A DNA stretch of 64,000 nt from Ulvibacterium sp965228935 (GCF_965228935.1 NZ_OZ245846.1:682001-746000), one strand, 5' to 3'. Counted from the first letter of the stretch, positions 24,804 to 34,610 are shown. Notes: a model not told the origin generated them from the letters alone. Translations and numbers: made by a program.

Positions 24804-27779
24804 GTGGTGTTCTCCCAAAAAAGAAATATCGTTATCGCGATAGGGTTCTTGTGTACCCTGATATCTTCTTGTGGCGATAATGAACAATTTTCCGAACCAT
24901 TACCCGAAACGGTGGATTTCAATTTTCATATCCGGCCCATTTTGGTACAGAATTGCTATCTCTGCCACGGGCCCGATGCAAGCGGCAGAAAAGCCGAGCT
25001 GAGACTGGACACCTATGAAGGGGCAACGGCTCTTCTTAAGGAAGGTGGCCAGGCCATAGTCCCTGGGAAACCTTCAAAAAGTCAGTTAATCTATCGGATC
25101 AATCATGAGGCCGAAGACATGGTGATGCCTCCGCCGGATTCCAATTACAAATTGACCGAACGGGAAAAGGCATTATTGGAAAAGTGGATCGATCAAGGCG
25201 CTGAATGGAAGCCGCATTGGGCATTTATAAAACCCGAAACGGGAATTGCCCCTAAAGGCGGTAAGGCAATTGATTCATTGATCCATATGCGACTACGGCA
25301 AAAGGATTTACCCAAGACCTCCAAGGCGGATAAAAACACCCTGATTCGAAGGGTGTCCTATCTGCTGACCGGTCTCCCACCATCGCCCGAAGATGTGCAA
25401 CGTTTTGTAGCGGACAGTTCTCCCGATGCGTATGAAAATATGGTAGATGGCTACCTCAATTCCACGGGATATGGTGAGCGTTGGGCCCGCCATTGGATGG
25501 ATCTGGTCCGTTATGCGGAGACCAAGGGTCATGAGTTTGACTATCCTATTGTAGGAGCCTATAAATATCGCGATTACCTCATACGGGCTTTCAACGAAGA
25601 TGTGTCCTATGACCAACTTTTAAGGGAGCATTTGGCCGGGGATTTATTGGAGGAGTCCCGTGAAAATAAAGAGACGGGTATTTCCGAATCGCCCTTGGGA
25701 ACGGCATTTTACGTGATGGGTGAAGGCAAACACAGTCCGGTGGATATCAAAAAGGAAGAGGCGGACCGTATCGACAATATGATAGATGTGACCAGTAAGA
25801 CCTTTCAGGGTCTAACGGTTTCCTGTGCCAAATGTCATGACCATAAATTCGACCCTATAACAGCGGCCGATTACTACGCCTTATACGGCATTATGGAGAG
25901 TACCCGCTTTACGCCTATAGCCGATATTTCAATGACCACCCGACAAACCGCAAGGGAAATTCGGGATTTGAATCGCTATATGCGAAAAATAGTGGCCGAT
26001 TCCTGGGCGGAAAAAGACCTACACGAAATGACCTCTTCAAAGGAATTGCAAAAGCAAAATCCCCTTTTGGACACCTCTTTTAAGGTTATCGGCGATTTTA
26101 GAAATTCCGGTTTTGATGGATGGATTAACAACGGTCTTGCCTTTGGAGAACGAACTACCTTGGGAAATCCCATAATGGATCAAGCTTCTGGAAAACTATT
26201 GGGATTGGATGAGGGAAGGGCTTCCAGCAAAACCTTGGGTACCGGAATTTTCGGCTCCTTGCAATCTCCCAATTTTATTCTCGATACCGATTACATTGGG
26301 ATAAGGGCACGAGGTACCAACAGTACCATCCGGATCATCATTGATAATTTTCAATTGATCCAAGATCCCATTTACGGGGAGCTTGAGCAACGGATCAATT
26401 CCAAAGCCTGGATCGATTACGTTTTTGATATCAGTCCGTGGAAGGGACACAAGGCTTACATCGAAATTCTCCCCGGCAGCTATAAAGGCCATTATTATAG
26501 CTTGCCCAAGGATGCTTTTATAGAAGCCCAGTATGCCGTTACCTATGATACGGAGTGGCCCGTTGAAATGAAACGGCCGATTAATGGGAAGCCCGTAAAA
26601 AAAGAAAATTGGGCTACCTTGGATCTTTCGGCAGATTTGGTCAATGGGCTGAATCAAAGACTTGGGGAAGGGAAGCTTCCCTCAAAGTTTCCGGAATTGG
26701 TCACTGCTTCGGACAGTAGTCGCCAACTGATCAAAAATATTGAGGGCGGTTCTTTCTTCTATGCCATTACCGATGGTTTTGGCATCAATAGTCCCGTATT
26801 TAATAGAGGTGACCATAACGATCTCTTGGAGGGCGATATTCCCAGGCGATTTTTGTCCGCACTACCTTTGGGCGATGTCCCCTTTACCTCAAAAGGAAGC
26901 GGGCGATTGGAATTGGCCGAAACCATGTTGAACGAGGACAATCCTTTAACGGCTCGCGTAATGGTCAATCGTATTTGGCATCATCTTTTTGGTAAGGGCA
27001 TTGTAGAGACGGTCGATAATTTTGGATTACAGGGCAAATTGCCTTCGCATCCCGAACTGTTGGATTATCTTGCCATTACATTCCAAAAGGAAGGATGGTC
27101 CATAAAAAAAATGGTCCGTAGCATCGTAACTTCCGAAACGTTCAAGAGAAGTACGGCCCGTAATGAAGAACTTATGGACAAAGACCCGAACAATAGCTAT
27201 CTGGCTTCCTTTCCGGTGAGGCGATTGGAGGCCGAGGCAATTCGCGATGGTGTTTTGGCCGTTTCCGGGAGTTTGGACTCTACCATGTACGGCCCTCCTG
27301 TAAAGACCTATCTCACAGAGTTTATGCAAGGCCGGGGACGGCCCAACCAATCCGGCCCAATGGATGGCGCAGGTAGAAGAAGCATTTATCAGGAAGTTCG
27401 TCGTAATTTTCTGGAGCCCATGATGGTCACTTTTGACCGTCCCATTCCGTTTAGCACCTTTGGCAATCGCAATGTAACCAACGTACCGGCACAATCGCTA
27501 ACTTTAATGAACGATCCTTTTATAGCACGGCAGGCACAGATTATGGCTGAGAAACTACTTGCCCAAAAAGAACTGAGCTTCGACCAAAAAGTTGAATGGA
27601 TCTATATGCGAACCTTCTCCAGAAAACCTAATCCAGAGGAAATAAACAAAGCAAAACAATTTATAAACGGACTGCGGAAAATGGAATCTACGGAAACCGA
27701 TTCGTACAATGAGGTCTTGATTTGGAAGGATTTCTGCCATAGCATTTTTAATCTAAAGGAATTTATATACTTGATCTAA
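24804..27779 (+). CDS. PSCyt1-DUF1549-DUF1553 lipoprotein ('planctomycete cytochrome' type)
   Basis: A 991-residue lipoprotein. The start is GTG at 24804 (or the adjacent GTG at 24807): a stop codon lies at 24792 in frame and no ATG precedes the signal peptide. The lipobox is ISSC at residue 23. A haem c motif CYLCH (51-55) lies in a PSCyt1 domain; a second CxxCH, CAKCH, is in the DUF1549 part (SCAKCHDHKFDP). DUF1549 spans about 150-370, a carbohydrate-binding-like insert about 420-560, and DUF1553 about 690-960 (LAETMLNEDNPLTARVMVNR region, then RRLEAEAIRD). The function of these proteins is unproven; an extracytoplasmic redox role is inferred. Its stop overlaps the next start (TAATG). Confidence 0.88.
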   Translation: MVFSQKRNIVIAIGFLCTLISSCGDNEQFSEPLPETVDFNFHIRPILVQNCYLCHGPDASGRKAELRLDTYEGATALLKEGGQAIVPGKPSKSQLIYRINHEAEDMVMPPPDSNYKLTEREKALLEKWIDQGAEWKPHWAFIKPETGIAPKGGKAIDSLIHMRLRQKDLPKTSKADKNTLIRRVSYLLTGLPPSPEDVQRFVADSSPDAYENMVDGYLNSTGYGERWARHWMDLVRYAETKGHEFDYPIVGAYKYRDYLIRAFNEDVSYDQLLREHLAGDLLEESRENKETGISESPLGTAFYVMGEGKHSPVDIKKEEADRIDNMIDVTSKTFQGLTVSCAKCHDHKFDPITAADYYALYGIMESTRFTPIADISMTTRQTAREIRDLNRYMRKIVADSWAEKDLHEMTSSKELQKQNPLLDTSFKVIGDFRNSGFDGWINNGLAFGERTTLGNPIMDQASGKLLGLDEGRASSKTLGTGIFGSLQSPNFILDTDYIGIRARGTNSTIRIIIDNFQLIQDPIYGELEQRINSKAWIDYVFDISPWKGHKAYIEILPGSYKGHYYSLPKDAFIEAQYAVTYDTEWPVEMKRPINGKPVKKENWATLDLSADLVNGLNQRLGEGKLPSKFPELVTASDSSRQLIKNIEGGSFFYAITDGFGINSPVFNRGDHNDLLEGDIPRRFLSALPLGDVPFTSKGSGRLELAETMLNEDNPLTARVMVNRIWHHLFGKGIVETVDNFGLQGKLPSHPELLDYLAITFQKEGWSIKKMVRSIVTSETFKRSTARNEELMDKDPNNSYLASFPVRRLEAEAIRDGVLAVSGSLDSTMYGPPVKTYLTEFMQGRGRPNQSGPMDGAGRRSIYQEVRRNFLEPMMVTFDRPIPFSTFGNRNVTNVPAQSLTLMNDPFIARQAQIMAEKLLAQKELSFDQKVEWIYMRTFSRKPNPEEINKAKQFINGLRKMESTETDSYNEVLIWKDFCHSIFNLKEFIYLI

Positions 27780-29224
27780 TGAGCCGATACCATAATTTTA
27801 TGCAACGCCCCCTGTCCCGCCGAGAAATGCTCGGAATCTGTAAGGGAGGGTTTGGCGCACTTGCCTTTACCAGCATGTTCGGGGTTTTGCCTTTTGGCTG
27901 TGATCGGCCCAAAAACAGTATAGCTGAAACCGATTTATATCTTGGCCCCCATTACATGCCCAAGGCGAAAAACATCATCTTTTTGTATATGGATGGCGGA
28001 GTGTCCCAAGTAGATTCTTTCGACCCCAAACCCAGGCTCGCCAAAGAAAATGGTCAAGATCCTAGAAAAAAGTTCAAGGTAGATGCCACCCAATTCGATA
28101 ATGTTGGAAAGATTTTAAAAAGTCCGTGGGAATTCAAGCAGTATGGCGAATGCGGTATGCCCGTGAGCGCGTTGTTTCCCCACATCGCTACCTGTGTGGA
28201 CGATATCGCCTTGATTCGATCCATGACCTCCAATTTCCCCGAACATACCAATGCCAATTATTTTTTACATACCGGTAGCGGAATTCAGGGACGGCCCAGT
28301 ATGGGGTCTTGGATGACGTATGGTTTGGGAAGCGAGAACAAGAATATTCCCGGATATGTGGTCTTGGATGGTGGTCTGATTCCCCCCGGAGGCCTGGACA
28401 ATTTTAAGAACGGTTTTTTGCCCGCCTCCTATCAGGCTTCCATCTTAAGGGCCGGGGCAGAACCTGTAGCCAATATTAAACCTTTGGAAAAGGTCAAGAA
28501 TCTACAGGAAGAAAAATTGCAGTTTATCAAACAACTGGACAACAGCCTCATCGGAAAAATGGGAGAGGCGGATGCCGTGGAATCGGCTATTTCCAATTAC
28601 GATCTGGCGTATAAGATGCAGTCTTCCATTCCCGAATTGACAGAGTTCAAGGAAGAGTCCAAGGCCACTAAAAAGTTATATGGATTCGATTCCGATGACC
28701 CCCATACCCGGGGTTATGCGGCCCAGTGCCTATTGGCAAGACGTTTGGTGGAGCGTGGGGTCCGGTTTATTGAATTGACCTGTCCCAAGGTAGCGGCAGA
28801 CCGCTGGGACCAACATAGCAATCTAAGGGACGGGCACGAACGAAATGCCCATGCGGTGGATCAACCCATTGCCGGACTATTAAAAGATCTAAAATCCCGC
28901 GGCATGCTAGAGGACACCCTAGTGGTTTGGACAGGTGAATTTGGGCGGACTCCCTTTGCCCAAGGCACCGACGGAAGGGATCACAACCCATCGGCCTTTA
29001 GTATGTGGATGGCTGGAGCCGGAGTGAAAGGCGGTACCATATTCGGCAAGACGGACGAGTATGGCTATCGGGTCATCGAGAACGAAGTAACCATTCACGA
29101 CCTACATGCCACAATCATGCATCTTATGGGTATTAACCATGAACAATTGACCTTTCGCTTTGGGGGTCGGGATATGCGTTTGACCGATGTACATGGGCAT
29201 GTTATGAAGGATATTTTGGCTTGA
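27779..29224 (+). CDS. Tat-exported DUF1501 protein
   Basis: A 481-residue protein translationally coupled to the preceding gene. A twin-arginine signal (SRREMLG, residues 13-19) is followed by a hydrophobic stretch and a Cys (FGC) that could also be lipidated. The DUF1501 domain belongs to the alkaline phosphatase/sulfatase-like fold: MDGGVSQVDSFDPKP near the start, RWDQH, GEFGRTP, DGRDHNP and HDLHATIMHLMG are all present, giving the metal-binding Asp and His residues. DUF1501 genes almost always pair with DUF1549/1553 genes in Planctomycetes, Verrucomicrobia and Bacteroidota; the joint substrate is unknown. Tat export suggests folding, and perhaps metal loading, in the cytoplasm. Confidence 0.88.
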   Translation: MSRYHNFMQRPLSRREMLGICKGGFGALAFTSMFGVLPFGCDRPKNSIAETDLYLGPHYMPKAKNIIFLYMDGGVSQVDSFDPKPRLAKENGQDPRKKFKVDATQFDNVGKILKSPWEFKQYGECGMPVSALFPHIATCVDDIALIRSMTSNFPEHTNANYFLHTGSGIQGRPSMGSWMTYGLGSENKNIPGYVVLDGGLIPPGGLDNFKNGFLPASYQASILRAGAEPVANIKPLEKVKNLQEEKLQFIKQLDNSLIGKMGEADAVESAISNYDLAYKMQSSIPELTEFKEESKATKKLYGFDSDDPHTRGYAAQCLLARRLVERGVRFIELTCPKVAADRWDQHSNLRDGHERNAHAVDQPIAGLLKDLKSRGMLEDTLVVWTGEFGRTPFAQGTDGRDHNPSAFSMWMAGAGVKGGTIFGKTDEYGYRVIENEVTIHDLHATIMHLMGINHEQLTFRFGGRDMRLTDVHGHVMKDILA

Positions 29225-29249
29225 AATTTTGAAGGAAGGAAAAACTACT

Positions 29250-30164
29250 ATGCACGACTTTTCCAAAAAGGGAATATTCATTTTTTTCTTGTTGCCCATA
29301 CTATTGATAGGTCAAAAAACTTCGGGCATCACACATTCCTTCTTTATAGCCGGACCCCAGTTTACAGGCATCATAAACGAAGCTGGGGAAGAACTTTGGG
29401 ATTCGGGGAAACCTGGGGCAAGGGACGGTTATATTTTGGAAAATGGAAACCTATTGATCTGTTGGGCAGATGAGGTATTGGAATACAATACAAAAAAAGA
29501 AATAATCTTCTCCTATCAAAGAGCTGAGGAATCCATGGAATTGGGAACCGCTGTCCGGCTACAAAATGGAAATACGATGATTACGGAATCTGGAACCAGA
29601 CCCAGAATAATAGAAGTGGATACCCATGGAAATGTGGTCAAAAGTATCCCTTTGTTACCGGAAACGGATAATGTACATATGCAGACGCGTATGGCGAGAA
29701 AATTGGAAAACGGGAACTATCTGGTTCCCCATCTATTGGCATTCGCGGTCAAGGAATATGACAATACCGGTAAAGTAATCCGTTCTTTTCGAACAGATTT
29801 GGAGGATTTGGGAGGAAGAGCGGGAGAAAACTGGCCCTTTACGGCTATCCGATTGAAAAATGGCAATACCATAATTACCCTTACCCATGGCAACAAAGTC
29901 ATCGAAATGGATTCGGAGGGAAAAGTAGTATGGAAAGTGGACAATACCGATTTGAAGGGAGACCCCTTGGCCGATCCATGCGGTGCCCAAAGATTGCCCA
30001 ACGGCAACACGGTCATTGCCAGTTATGGGGCAAAGGAAGGTATAAAACTTTTAGAACTCGACAGGAATAGGAATATGGTTTGGACGTATTCCGGTCATAA
30101 CGTCCACCATTTTCAAATACTCACCACCAACGGAAAACCTTTACCGGGAAAGCCCCTTAAATAG
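29250..30164 (+). CDS. Secreted PQQ-like/arylsulfotransferase-like beta-propeller
   Basis: A 304-residue protein with signal peptide (KKGIFIFFLLPILLIGQ) from the ATG at 29250. An in-frame TTG at 29229 would add seven residues and is less likely. It has regular repeats of the type LENGNxL/I and LKNGNTIIT (at least six copies), each closing a propeller blade and followed by 'E/V-x-D-x-x-G-x-V' segments. This is the pattern of PQQ-like or ASST-type propellers, but the catalytic His/Arg set of arylsulfotransferases is not evident. Third gene of the operon, 25 bases after DUF1501. It may bind the substrate or support the cytochrome. Confidence 0.7.
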   Translation: MHDFSKKGIFIFFLLPILLIGQKTSGITHSFFIAGPQFTGIINEAGEELWDSGKPGARDGYILENGNLLICWADEVLEYNTKKEIIFSYQRAEESMELGTAVRLQNGNTMITESGTRPRIIEVDTHGNVVKSIPLLPETDNVHMQTRMARKLENGNYLVPHLLAFAVKEYDNTGKVIRSFRTDLEDLGGRAGENWPFTAIRLKNGNTIITLTHGNKVIEMDSEGKVVWKVDNTDLKGDPLADPCGAQRLPNGNTVIASYGAKEGIKLLELDRNRNMVWTYSGHNVHHFQILTTNGKPLPGKPLK

Positions 30165-30169
30165 AACGA

Positions 30170-31585
30170 ATGGAGTTGACCCTTATGCTCAATTTTGGCT
30201 TTCTAGAAGATCCCGCGGACATCCTTATTTTTTTTGGGCGATTCCATCCGCTAGTGGTACACCTGCCCATTGGGTTTTTGATACTGGCCATTATTGCCCA
30301 ATTTGCCAGCCGTTGGCCAAAGTTCCAACCCATAAAACCCTTTCTCCATTACCTCTGGGCCCTCGGTGCCATCAGCGCATTTTTTGCTGTACTTTTTGGT
30401 TATCTGTTATCCCTTTCGGGAGATTATGATACGGATACCCTATTCTGGCATCAATGGAGCGGAATCATGGTCCTAGTATTGTCATTCGCCTGTTATTTCA
30501 TTTTTAAAAAGCAGGGTAAAAGTGCCCAATTTGTGAAATGGCCCTTGGTTGTTTTGGTTGCCATCACCATTACCTATACGGGGCATTTGGGCGGGAATCT
30601 TACCCATGGATCTACATACTTGTTGGAATATGCCCCTAATCCCGTTAGGGGTATGGCCGGTCTCCCTCCAAAGAAAGAGCCGAGACCCAAAGTGACACTC
30701 TTGGATTCCGCCGATATCTATCTGGATTTGGTACAACCTATGATGGACACCAAATGCATTAGCTGTCACAACCCTGGTAAAAAGAAGGGCGGATTACTAT
30801 TGACCTCCTATACCGAACTAATGAAAGGAGGCGAAAGTGGGGAAGCGGTAACGGTTGGCGATGCCGGGGCAAGTGAGCTTTTTAGACGGATTACACTTCC
30901 CGAAGACCATGATGATTTTATGCCTTCGGAAGGCAAAAGGCCGTTAACCGAAGAAGAAGTGGATATTATTGAATTCTGGATTACTGCCGGAGCCTTGCCC
31001 AAAGGGTATGTCACTGAACTTGATAGCAAAAAGGAAATTGCCGAAACCGTGAATACCTATCTTGGGTTGGATCAGAACACTATTTTTAGCCAAACTGTAA
31101 ATCCACCGAATACAATGCTTATTGATTCCCTAACGGACAACGGTTTCATTATAAACCGCCTGATGCGGGATAACTACTTTCTCGATGCCAATTTTAGCCT
31201 TAGTGAAAGAGAAATTACCCAAGCCGACTTGAATTTGTTAATGCGCCTTAAGGCACAATTGGTTTGGCTAGATCTAAGCCATTCAGGAGTAACGGACGAG
31301 CATCTTCAACAGTTGGTGCAGTTGGAAAATCTTGTAAAATTGAATCTTAGCGGGAATGCTATCTCGGACAATGGAATTCAGCATTTATCAAAACTGACCC
31401 ATCTGGAATCCCTGAACTTGTATAATACCAAAGTCTCGGGGGAACTACTCAACCTGCTTCCCAAACTTAATAGGCTAAAAAGCATTTATCTCTGGAAAAC
31501 CCATATCGGTGATACACTGGCCGTACGACTTCAGGAAGAATATAAAAATCTCACTATTGTTTATGAGCGGGAGACCTTCGAATAA
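30170..31585 (+). CDS. DUF2231 membrane protein fused to PSCyt1 haem domain and leucine-rich repeats
   Basis: A 471-residue inner-membrane protein. The first 160 residues form a four-helix DUF2231 membrane unit (FHPLVVHLPIGF near 25-36, with possible haem-ligand histidines). A periplasmic PSCyt1 domain with haem c motif CISCH lies near residue 199, and leucine-rich repeats occupy about 355-460 (LVWLDLSHSGVTDEHLQQL and repeats). The order membrane unit, haem, LRR suggests electron transfer between the periplasm and the membrane, plus a protein-binding part. It starts five bases after the propeller gene and ends the operon. Confidence 0.85.
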   Translation: MELTLMLNFGFLEDPADILIFFGRFHPLVVHLPIGFLILAIIAQFASRWPKFQPIKPFLHYLWALGAISAFFAVLFGYLLSLSGDYDTDTLFWHQWSGIMVLVLSFACYFIFKKQGKSAQFVKWPLVVLVAITITYTGHLGGNLTHGSTYLLEYAPNPVRGMAGLPPKKEPRPKVTLLDSADIYLDLVQPMMDTKCISCHNPGKKKGGLLLTSYTELMKGGESGEAVTVGDAGASELFRRITLPEDHDDFMPSEGKRPLTEEEVDIIEFWITAGALPKGYVTELDSKKEIAETVNTYLGLDQNTIFSQTVNPPNTMLIDSLTDNGFIINRLMRDNYFLDANFSLSEREITQADLNLLMRLKAQLVWLDLSHSGVTDEHLQQLVQLENLVKLNLSGNAISDNGIQHLSKLTHLESLNLYNTKVSGELLNLLPKLNRLKSIYLWKTHIGDTLAVRLQEEYKNLTIVYERETFE

Positions 31586-31645
31586 AAAGTCGGCCTTGAA
31601 GCTCCCGTGATCGCCCAGGTCCTATGCCGTTCCGAACACAAATAC

Positions 31646-32533
31646 TCACAGATTTTCCAATCGCTCCTTTATTTCTTTTAGTCGTAACCAATTCTGGTAA
31701 AACACCGGTAGGGTAATTACACTTTCTATATATTGAAAAACATAGATGATCAACGAAAATAGGGCTCCATATGCCACATTACCTGCACTTACGGACAGCA
31801 TTATGGAGAGTACCAAAAACCCCATGAGCACAAGCCATGAAATTGAAAAGTTAAATACTTCCAAATCCGATAGTTTAATATTCCATTTCATCATGTTTTT
31901 TAGATGGGACGCCAATAATCCTTTGTCGTTCGTTATGATCACATTTACCTGCTTCTCAAACTCGTTGTTGTATGCGCTATTTAAATGTGTGGTTCTTTTT
32001 CGGGTCAGGAAATAAATGAGAAAAACGAAAAATGTGGCCACAAGGCCAGTTAGAAATACTTGGGTATTTAGACTTGCCAAGATGATGACTACACCTATCA
32101 TTGCAATACTATGGGAAACCAGTGCGGGAAAGGAGTTTTCCAAAAACTCAACAATCTCATTGATCATGCCCAATCTTGCGGTTTTGACGGAAGATTGGTT
32201 TTCTGCGATTTTCAAAAGCGTTTCATTGCCCAACCTTCGGTATACCTTTGCATAGATCCTTGAATCGAAAAATCTACGCCCCCCTCCAATCAAGATAATA
32301 AGCGTCCCCAATATGCCAAGCTGAACGGCTCCCCAATAACTTCCCTGAAGTGCATCGTCTATGGCAAAACCGATAAATAAAGGGATTAACAATTCAATGG
32401 CGGACTCCACCAAAATCAAGATGAATATGAAGCTAAGCTTCCATTTGAATTCCAAGAGTATGGCCCTAATTGTTGTTTTTTCGGTATCGAGCCTTTTTCT
32501 GATCCTTTTCCAGATTTTTTCCTTATCGATCAT
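31646..32533 (-). CDS. Stand-alone ABC exporter-type transmembrane domain, no ATPase
   Basis: A 295-residue protein with six hydrophobic helices in the arrangement of a type IV ABC exporter (TM1-2 about 30-85, TM3-4 about 135-180, TM5-6 about 235-285). It ends at residue 295 after KERLENL, where fused exporters would continue into the ATP-binding domain. No Walker A or signature motif follows in any frame, and the stop is followed by non-coding sequence, so this looks like the complete gene rather than a fresh truncation. NBD-less six-helix members exist as a separate family; their function is unknown. The neighbouring secreted-protein gene 24 bases upstream may be co-transcribed. Confidence 0.75.
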   Translation of the reverse strand: MIDKEKIWKRIRKRLDTEKTTIRAILLEFKWKLSFIFILILVESAIELLIPLFIGFAIDDALQGSYWGAVQLGILGTLIILIGGGRRFFDSRIYAKVYRRLGNETLLKIAENQSSVKTARLGMINEIVEFLENSFPALVSHSIAMIGVVIILASLNTQVFLTGLVATFFVFLIYFLTRKRTTHLNSAYNNEFEKQVNVIITNDKGLLASHLKNMMKWNIKLSDLEVFNFSISWLVLMGFLVLSIMLSVSAGNVAYGALFSLIIYVFQYIESVITLPVFYQNWLRLKEIKERLENL

Positions 32534-32557
32534 GGGCCATCTATCTTGAAATTGAGG

Positions 32558-32962
32558 CTATTTCAATCGCTTCCAAGTTTCGTTGTCGGAGTATCCCCAG
32601 GCCGAATATCTTATTCTCAATGTATGGCTATTTTCCAACTTAAGCATTGCTTTTACCTCATACTCCTTTCCTTCATAGGTGAACTTATATTTCCCATTGC
32701 CTTCCCTTCCCTTAAACGTTACATCCTTTATGGCCAATGATTCATGTTTCTCACCATGTCCTTTATCGTCTTTGATGTAGGTGGTATAACAGTTAAGTTT
32801 CCCGTTTTCATTTCTAAATTCATACGTCACATAGGATTTCTCGTTCTTTTCCTCATACTCGGCTTCCCATGCCCCAAGTAATGGGTTGTTGTTTTGGGCG
32901 TTCATATCCGTAATCGACACCAATACTATCGCCAAAGCGGAAATTGTTCTTAAAACTCGCAT
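32558..32962 (-). CDS. Small secreted beta-barrel-like protein
   Basis: A 134-residue protein with signal peptide (RVLRTISALAIVLVSITDMNAQ). The mature part starts with NPLLGAWEAEYEE, a pattern shared by small lipocalin- or DUF2147-like proteins, and continues as alternating strands (YVTYEF, GKYKFTYEGKEY, HTLRIRYSAWG). No function is assigned. It precedes the ABC membrane gene on the same strand. Confidence 0.6.
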   Translation of the reverse strand: MRVLRTISALAIVLVSITDMNAQNNNPLLGAWEAEYEEKNEKSYVTYEFRNENGKLNCYTTYIKDDKGHGEKHESLAIKDVTFKGREGNGKYKFTYEGKEYEVKAMLKLENSHTLRIRYSAWGYSDNETWKRLK

Positions 32963-33099
32963 ACTATTTCTTTTTTAATTGTGGCCAAAGGTATATGGGA
33001 GGATGTGCAGGAATGCCCTTCCCTATAATACTGAACATAAAAAAAGTGTCTCGAATCGTAGGCAAGATATTTTTGGGATTCTTTTCGCCGTAAATAGAG

Positions 33100-34212
33100 C
33101 TATACTTTGGAGGCCTTTTTAAATTCCGTGGGGGTTTGCGAGGTCACTTTTTTAAAGGCGGTATAGAATGCCGCCTTACTATTAAAACCAACATCCAGGG
33201 ATATTGCGAAAATGGTGTCCGGTTTTGGCATAAGCAGTCTCTTTTTGGCTTCCTCAATGCGAAAGCTATTGATGAAATCCGGAAAGCTCATGCCCGAGTT
33301 TTGATTGATCGCCTGCGAAATATGATGAATCGAAGCTCCTAATTTTTCTGACAACGTATTCAATTTCAAATCGAAATCCAAATATAGCTGTTCTTCTTTG
33401 ACCAAAGTGCCGATTTTGTGAAACAGTTCTGACGAATCCTTTAAGGAGGACTTGGCATATTTCTTTTGGGTTGCTTCCGGTAAGTCCTCAAAATCCCCCG
33501 AAAAGGCAAATACGGGAAAATGCATGATGGAATAAGCAAAAATAAAAAAGAAAATAGCGATCAATAACGATTCGAACTTCATGGAGACCTGATACGTATC
33601 CAAGGTATAGCCATTGACCAAAAGATTAATGAACAGACCCAGTTGCAAAATAACAAGTGCAATCAGTATTAATTTGGCCCATTTGTATTTAAGCCTTTCG
33701 TCCTTGTCCAGGATCAACGCCGTTGGGGCCTGCCTGAACCGATAAAATGCGAGGAAGAAGAAAAGAATATTGAGCAGACTTACCAAGAGGTACTCCAGAA
33801 ACAACCACTCATCGTATCCCGAGGTTTTTATGGATGTAAAAAACGCATCCATATTCTCGTATTCAAAAAGTGGATAGAAGAAAGACCATCGTAATAGGGT
33901 AACACCGATAACTATGAACAACCATTTTTTAAATGCTACGGGTAGTTTTATCAATAAAGCAATAAAGTAATAGAATAAAAACCCTACGAGATGATAGAAC
34001 ATATAGGATATGCCAAAATACCAATTGTTCCCACTTTCGCTTAGGGTAACATAGTAATCAAATGATACGAACACAAAATAAAATACCAGTGTTGCCAGAA
34101 CATACCGAAGCTTTTTATTCCTACCCAAACCCGATTTTCGGAATACAATGAAAGCAAATAAAAATACCCCCACTGTGAGACTTAACAAGGGTGTAATGTT
34201 TAGCGCATCCAT
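33100..34212 (-). CDS. Membrane-bound AraC-family regulator
   Basis: A 370-residue protein from the ATG at 34212 (MDALNITPLLSLTVG); an ATG nine codons upstream is also possible. Residues 1-235 have about seven hydrophobic helices, and 265-370 hold an AraC-type double HTH (IHHISQAINQNSGMSFPDF and ISLDVGFNSKAAFYTAFKK). It has the same plan as the protein at 15123-16199. It lies downstream of the RND efflux genes on the same strand but is separated by 152 bases, so it is a candidate, not a proven, regulator of that operon. Confidence 0.8.
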   Translation of the reverse strand: MDALNITPLLSLTVGVFLFAFIVFRKSGLGRNKKLRYVLATLVFYFVFVSFDYYVTLSESGNNWYFGISYMFYHLVGFLFYYFIALLIKLPVAFKKWLFIVIGVTLLRWSFFYPLFEYENMDAFFTSIKTSGYDEWLFLEYLLVSLLNILFFFLAFYRFRQAPTALILDKDERLKYKWAKLILIALVILQLGLFINLLVNGYTLDTYQVSMKFESLLIAIFFFIFAYSIMHFPVFAFSGDFEDLPEATQKKYAKSSLKDSSELFHKIGTLVKEEQLYLDFDLKLNTLSEKLGASIHHISQAINQNSGMSFPDFINSFRIEEAKKRLLMPKPDTIFAISLDVGFNSKAAFYTAFKKVTSQTPTEFKKASKV

Positions 34213-34364
34213 AGGGCAAATGTAGTATTTAATGCCCATACTAAGCTGGAGTGCTCTCTCTGTTTTCCGGTATCGATTTTACTTTACATCATGATGGATT
34301 GTAGAATTTGGGTTTCAAAAAATAAGACCAAAGGCAAACATAATGCTTCCTTGATTTTCTTGTA

Positions 34365-34610
34365 TCATTGTGCGAAGTATAAAATCACGAACGCATCTAT
34401 AGCCAGAATCAGCGCCAAAATAAGTACCCAAACCCATAGTCTTAGATGAAAGTTCTTGGCTATTCTCACTTCCGCCCACCACCAAATGCTTATATACCCG
34501 ATCCATATCCAAGTGTTCTCAATTTTATGGAGCAGCATAATGATCATTCCTATCAAAAAAACGATCATTACCGCGGAGAACTTTGCGATTTCAATTTTTG
34601 ATGGTTTCAT
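34365..34610 (-). CDS. Small two- to three-helix membrane protein at the end of the efflux operon
   Basis: An 81-residue hydrophobic protein with three helices (about 10-28, 33-48 and 58-79) rich in Trp. Its ATG at 34610 lies 20 bases inside the end of the RND pump gene, in another frame, so it is probably translated by coupling. I do not recognise a family. Position and size recall small accessory subunits of RND pumps (AcrZ-like), but there is no sequence basis for homology. Confidence 0.55.
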   Translation of the reverse strand: MKPSKIEIAKFSAVMIVFLIGMIIMLLHKIENTWIWIGYISIWWWAEVRIAKNFHLRLWVWVLILALILAIDAFVILYFAQ

